A stretch of DNA of 64,000 nucleotides from Halosimplex pelagicum. GTDB lineage: Archaea > Halobacteriota > Halobacteria > Halobacteriales > Haloarculaceae. Position numbers and translations under genes: made by a program. Shown here piece by piece: positions 61,031 through 64,000 of this stretch. The notes under the pieces were generated by a model. That model did not search any database. It saw only the letters and a list, made by a program, of their open reading frames with translations, and had not been told where the DNA came from. The stretch covers positions 1,860,001-1,924,000 of the forward strand of contig NZ_CP058909.1 in the NCBI RefSeq assembly GCF_013415905.1, in the 5' to 3' direction. Within the stretch, counting starts at the first letter, position 1. The number at the start of each line of letters is the position of its first letter.

Positions 61031-61791
61031 GCACGCGGGTCGCGGTCAACGGCGCCGCCGGGCGTATGGGGCGAACGGTCATCGAGACGGCGAGCGAGCG
61101 CGCCGACGTGGAAGTCGTCGTCGGCTTCCACGCGAGCGACGCCGGCGAGATCGACGGCGTCCCGGTCGTCGGCGCGGACGACGTACCGGACGCGCTCGCC
61201 GAGTACGACCCCGACGTGGTCGTCGACTTCTCGCTGCCGGACGCGACGCTGGGCATCGTCGACGCCTGCGTCGAGGCGAACGTGGGCCTCGTCGTCGGGA
61301 CCACCGGCTTCGACGACGGGGGGTTCGACGCGCTGGAGGCGGCGAGCGACGAGATCCCGGTGCTGAAGGCCACCAACTTCTCGCGCGGCATCCAGGTGCT
61401 GCTGCGGACGGTCACCGAGGCCGTCGGGGCACTCGACGGCTACGACCTGGAGCTGATGGAGACCCACCACAACGACAAGGTCGACGCGCCCTCGGGGACG
61501 GCGAACACGATCCTCGAGACGGTTCAGGACGAACGCGACGTGGAGCCCGTCTACGGCCGAGAAGGCCATGCACCCCGCGAGGACGACGAGATCGGCGTGT
61601 TCGCCCGGCGCGCGGGCGACGTTCGCGGCGAACACGAACTCGTCCTCGCCGGCAACGACGAGGTGGTGTCGCTCTCCCACCGCGCCGAGGACCGGGGGGT
61701 CTTCGCCGCCGGCGCGCTCGACGCGGCCGTCTGGCTGGCCGAGAAGGGCGACGGCTGGCACGAGTTCGACGCCGTCATCGACGAGTCCTGA
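61027..61791 (+). CDS. dapB: 4-Hydroxy-tetrahydrodipicolinate reductase
   Basis: This 254-residue NAD(P)H-dependent reductase has the cofactor loop NGAAGRMGR (8-16), VVVDFSLPDA, GTTGFDDGG and the catalytic METhHNDKVDAPSGTA region (His pair, Lys). It follows dapA with a 4-base overlap. dapD starts 84 bases further on behind its own TATA box. Confidence 0.95.
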   Translation: MSTRVAVNGAAGRMGRTVIETASERADVEVVVGFHASDAGEIDGVPVVGADDVPDALAEYDPDVVVDFSLPDATLGIVDACVEANVGLVVGTTGFDDGGFDALEAASDEIPVLKATNFSRGIQVLLRTVTEAVGALDGYDLELMETHHNDKVDAPSGTANTILETVQDERDVEPVYGREGHAPREDDEIGVFARRAGDVRGEHELVLAGNDEVVSLSHRAEDRGVFAAGALDAAVWLAEKGDGWHEFDAVIDES

Positions 61792-61844
61792 GCGGTCGGC
61801 CGACCGCCGGCACCCCGGGAGCGGGCGGACGCGAGACCACAGCG

Positions 61845-61852
61845 CTATTATT
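61845..61852 (+). promoter_or_regulatory. TATA box of dapD
   Basis: CTATTATT lies 23-30 bases before the ATG at 61875, so dapD can be transcribed independently of dapAB. Confidence 0.5.
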
Positions 61853-61874
61853 CCGGCGCGTAAAGGCCCGAACA

Positions 61875-62705
61875 ATGAGTCTACAAGCCGATATCGAGGA
61901 CCTCTGGACGCGAAAGCAAGAGGGTCTCACCGCCGCCGACGCGACCGACGACCACCTCGCGACGCTCGACGACTTCCTCGCCGCGCTGGAAGCCGGTGAC
62001 GTGCGCGCCGCCGAGAAATCCGGTGACGAGTGGGAGGCCAACGAGTGGGTCAAACAGGGTATCCTCCTCAACTTCGGTCTGCGCGAGACGGAGGCCCGCG
62101 AGTACGGCGACGTGGCCTACCACGACGTGCTCCCGCTGCGCGAGACCGCGGACCTGGCCGAGCGCGGCACGCGCAACACGCCCGACGGGACGGTCATCCG
62201 CCGGGGCGCCTACGTCGGCAGCGACGCCATCCTGATGTCGCCCGCGTTCGTCAACATCGGCGCCCACGTCGGCGACGGCACGCTGGTCGACTCCTGCGAT
62301 ACTGTGGGATCGTGCGCCCAGATCGGGGACAACGTCAAACTCGGCGCGAACACGCTCATCGGCGGCGTCCTCGAACCGGTCGAGGACGCGCCGGTCATCG
62401 TCGAGGACGGCGTCTCCCTGGGCGCGGGCTGTCGGGTCACCTCCGGGTTCGTCGTCGGCGAGAACTCCGTCGTCGGCGAGAACACGCTGCTCACCCCGCG
62501 CATCCCCGTCTACGACCTCGTCGAGGAGGAGGTTCTCTACGGCGAACTGCCGCCGGAACGGCGCGCCTTTACTCGGTTCGTCGAGTCGTCGGTCTCGGAC
62601 CACGACCTCATCGACGGCGGCGCCTACAAGCCCGCGGTCGTCGCCACGAGCGTCGAGGAGGAGACCCTGGAGGCGACCGAGCGCGAGGACGCGCTGCGGG
62701 AGTGA
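61875..62705 (+). CDS. dapD: Tetrahydrodipicolinate N-succinyltransferase
   Basis: This 276-residue left-handed β-helix acyltransferase adds succinate to tetrahydrodipicolinate. It has an N-terminal helical domain (1-100), then hexapeptide repeats: AYVGSDAILMSPAFVNIGAH, GTLVDSCDTVGSCAQIGDNV, ANTLIGGVLEP and VSLGAGCRVTSGFVVGENSVVGENT. With dapE elsewhere in the window it defines the succinylase branch of lysine synthesis. The C-terminal tail is acidic. Confidence 0.93.
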   Translation: MSLQADIEDLWTRKQEGLTAADATDDHLATLDDFLAALEAGDVRAAEKSGDEWEANEWVKQGILLNFGLRETEAREYGDVAYHDVLPLRETADLAERGTRNTPDGTVIRRGAYVGSDAILMSPAFVNIGAHVGDGTLVDSCDTVGSCAQIGDNVKLGANTLIGGVLEPVEDAPVIVEDGVSLGAGCRVTSGFVVGENSVVGENTLLTPRIPVYDLVEEEVLYGELPPERRAFTRFVESSVSDHDLIDGGAYKPAVVATSVEEETLEATEREDALRE

Positions 62706-62819
62706 GCGAGATGTCCGTGCGCCTGCGGCGCGCGGTTCACGCGAGTCGCTCTGTCGTCGAGTGACTCAAAACGGCGTTGAACCATCCGGTATCGCTTTTC
62801 CGGTCCGCACGGTATTCAC

Positions 62820-62914
62820 GAGTGCCGACAGCCGCCCTGTCGACGCGTCCTCCTGCCCTCTCCCGCGGCGCCGGCCCGCCCGGGCCGTCGTTCGACAGCT
62901 GTCTGTCGGCACTC
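62820..62914. repeat. 95-base nested inverted repeat
   Basis: Outer arms GAGTGCCGACAG (62820-62831) and CTGTCGGCACTC (62903-62914) are perfect complements. Inside, CTGTCGA (62837-62843) pairs with TCGACAG (62892-62898). The whole can fold into one long rod. Position downstream of dapD allows a terminator or a small RNA. Confidence 0.7.
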
Positions 62915-63012
62915 GACACCCCCGACGGCACCCGTCACACGCTTCCGAATCACCCGTCGGCCGGTGTCACCGCCGTCTTCCCACCCCACCCATCCACCTC
63001 AGCCGCTCTCCT

Positions 63013-63040
63013 CCGGGCCCGCTGTCAGACGCGGGCCCGG
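63013..63040. repeat. Perfect 10-bp G+C hairpin
   Basis: CCGGGCCCGC and GCGGGCCCGG flank an 8-base loop, TGTCAGAC. It lies about 110 bases before the next start codon and may be a transcript end or a leader structure. Confidence 0.6.
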
Positions 63041-63149
63041 GGGAACCACCGTCCGCCGACGATGTTTCCGGACGATTCATCGAAGCGATAACCACCCGTC
63101 GCGACCTGAGTATCGGTCACTTTTTCGCACTCGGTGCCGACTCCCCGCC

Positions 63150-63941
63150 GTGACAGTCGTTCTCTGCGGCGTCGGCGCCGACACCGGCAACGTCCGCCCG
63201 GTTCCGGGCGTCGACGCCGAGGGCCGCTTCGAGTACGTCCCCATCCCGGAGAAGGGCGCGACCGCCGAGACGGCGACGTACGGCTCGCTCGACCGGCGCC
63301 ACGGCGAGGGGACGCTCGCCGACCTCCTCGACGGGATCCGGCCGGGCAGCGACGGCGAGTGGGTCACCGACCCGGAGACCGTCCGCGAGCGGCCGGTCCA
63401 TCACGACCCGAACCTCGACGCGCTCACCTACGGCGAGCACCGGCCGGGCTACGTGGCGAAGTTGCGGGAGCTAGACCCGGGTGACATCGTCGCGTTCTAC
63501 GGCGGCTTCCCGGGGCCCGACAGCGACTACAAACATCGCTACCTGTTCGGCTACTTCACGGTCGCCGAGTCCCCGGTGGTACTCGACCCGAAGATGGACC
63601 GCGCCGACGTGGAGGCGGTCCTCGCCGAGCACCCCGACAACGCCCACGCCAAGCGCTTCGCCGGCCACGGCGACCTGTACTACCACGACCCGGCGTTCAC
63701 CGACCGGCCGCGGCCGGTCGTGATCGTCCCCGGCGAGGCGCCTGGCGGCGTCCTCGACCGAACGATCCGGCTGAGCGACCGCCGACGCGGGCCGAACTAC
63801 TACATGAGCGAGGCGGCCGCTGGCGCGCTGGCGCCGGCGTCGGCGACCGACCACGGAACCCACCTCGGGGGGTTCAAACCGGCCGTCCGCTGTGACGTGC
63901 CCGCCGAGGCGTTCCTGGCGTTCGTCGACGAGCGGTCGTAG
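63150..63941 (+). CDS. Nmad3-like putative nucleotide-modification protein
   Basis: This 263-residue protein starts at GTG 63150 (V-T-V-V-L-C-G-V-G-A-D-T-G-N), the only start that gives the expected first β-strand. Recognisable elements are FEYVPIPEKGATAE, LHHDPNLDALTYGEHRP-like sequence, DPGDIVAFYGGF, HRYLFGYFTV and HAKRFAGHGDLYY, the pattern I recall for the Nmad3 domain, a predicted nucleotide-modification-associated module found in archaea and phages. The C-terminus (GPNYYMSEAAAGALA) fits too. The catalytic role is unproven, and the window ends before any partner gene is seen. Confidence 0.7.
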   Translation: MTVVLCGVGADTGNVRPVPGVDAEGRFEYVPIPEKGATAETATYGSLDRRHGEGTLADLLDGIRPGSDGEWVTDPETVRERPVHHDPNLDALTYGEHRPGYVAKLRELDPGDIVAFYGGFPGPDSDYKHRYLFGYFTVAESPVVLDPKMDRADVEAVLAEHPDNAHAKRFAGHGDLYYHDPAFTDRPRPVVIVPGEAPGGVLDRTIRLSDRRRGPNYYMSEAAAGALAPASATDHGTHLGGFKPAVRCDVPAEAFLAFVDERS

Positions 63942-64000
63942 CGTGGCGGTGTGCCGCCGTTCGCTGGCCGTCACAGGCCGACGGGACGGGAGTGGCGACG

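Larger units (their letters stand above)
62706..63149. other. 444-base intergenic region with strong hairpins
   Basis: No gene is evident. It holds a nested inverted repeat (62820-62914) and a perfect 10-bp G+C hairpin (63013-63040). CACTTTTTCG (about 63117-63126) may be the TATA box of the following gene. Confidence 0.65.

Noticed and set aside
1..64000. tRNA, rRNA, insertion sequence or prophage
   Set aside because: I looked for tRNA T-arm patterns, transposase motifs and integrase or capsid genes and found none I could support; very divergent examples could be missed without a search.

Overview
The window is haloarchaeal chromosome. Very high G+C, strongly acidic proteins, many TATA boxes placed about 27 bases before a start codon (leaderless transcripts), Tat and lipobox exports, the archaeal lipid enzyme EgsA and the FolC-FolP and PurN-PurH fusions all point to class Halobacteria. 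A Haloarculaceae relative such as Halosimplex is my guess from general gene style and is not proven. No rRNA, tRNA, IS transposase or CRISPR array was recognised.

Layout. 1-5.9 kb: edge copy of a dispersed repeat, a flippase-like membrane protein, small conserved proteins, a lipoprotein, a chemoreceptor and a DUF192 protein. 5.9-9.1 kb: a LeuA/CimA-family synthase behind a 25-codon leaderless upstream ORF, a small membrane protein, a long inverted repeat, a DUF151 nuclease-like gene and a second copy of the dispersed repeat. 9.1-14.8 kb: a wHTH regulator, two short-chain dehydrogenases, lipoproteins including a duplicated ferritin-like protein, and an HTH/membrane pair. 14.8-24.8 kb: an ABC exporter, an active and a degenerate NUDIX protein, an S9 peptidase, twin lipoproteins, a metzincin-like Tat protein, a glycosyltransferase, a zinc-finger microprotein and a methyltransferase. 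24.8-33.5 kb: FolCP, membrane and SHOCT proteins, a Gfo/Idh/MocA oxidoreductase and a pilin with a bactofilin-like tail. 33.5-42.2 kb: PurNH and PurB (purines), a phosphoribosyltransferase, DapE-LysA (lysine), the third copy of the repeat and a PUA protein. 42.2-52 kb: a membrane protein with five DUF1508 repeats, a NYN RNase-like protein, an epimerase, EgsA and a divergent IleRS. 52-64 kb: GdhA and GltB (ammonia assimilation), an HTH protein, DapA-DapB-DapD (lysine) and an Nmad3-like protein.

Working together: GdhA and GltB make glutamate. DapA, DapB, DapD, DapE and LysA cover most of the succinylase diaminopimelate route, but in two blocks about 20 kb apart and with no DapF in the window. 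PurNH and PurB serve purine synthesis.

Most interesting signals. (1) A long chain-of-hairpins element in three copies, whose first hairpin keeps its flanks and its pairing while the stem sequence is completely exchanged. (2) Leaderless mini-ORFs of 19-25 codons, each with a TATA box about 27-30 bases upstream, in front of leuA/cimA, ileS and dapA, containing Ile/Leu/Val, Ile-Ile and Lys codons respectively. These are candidates for leader-peptide control. (3) A type IV pilin fused to a bactofilin-like repeat domain.
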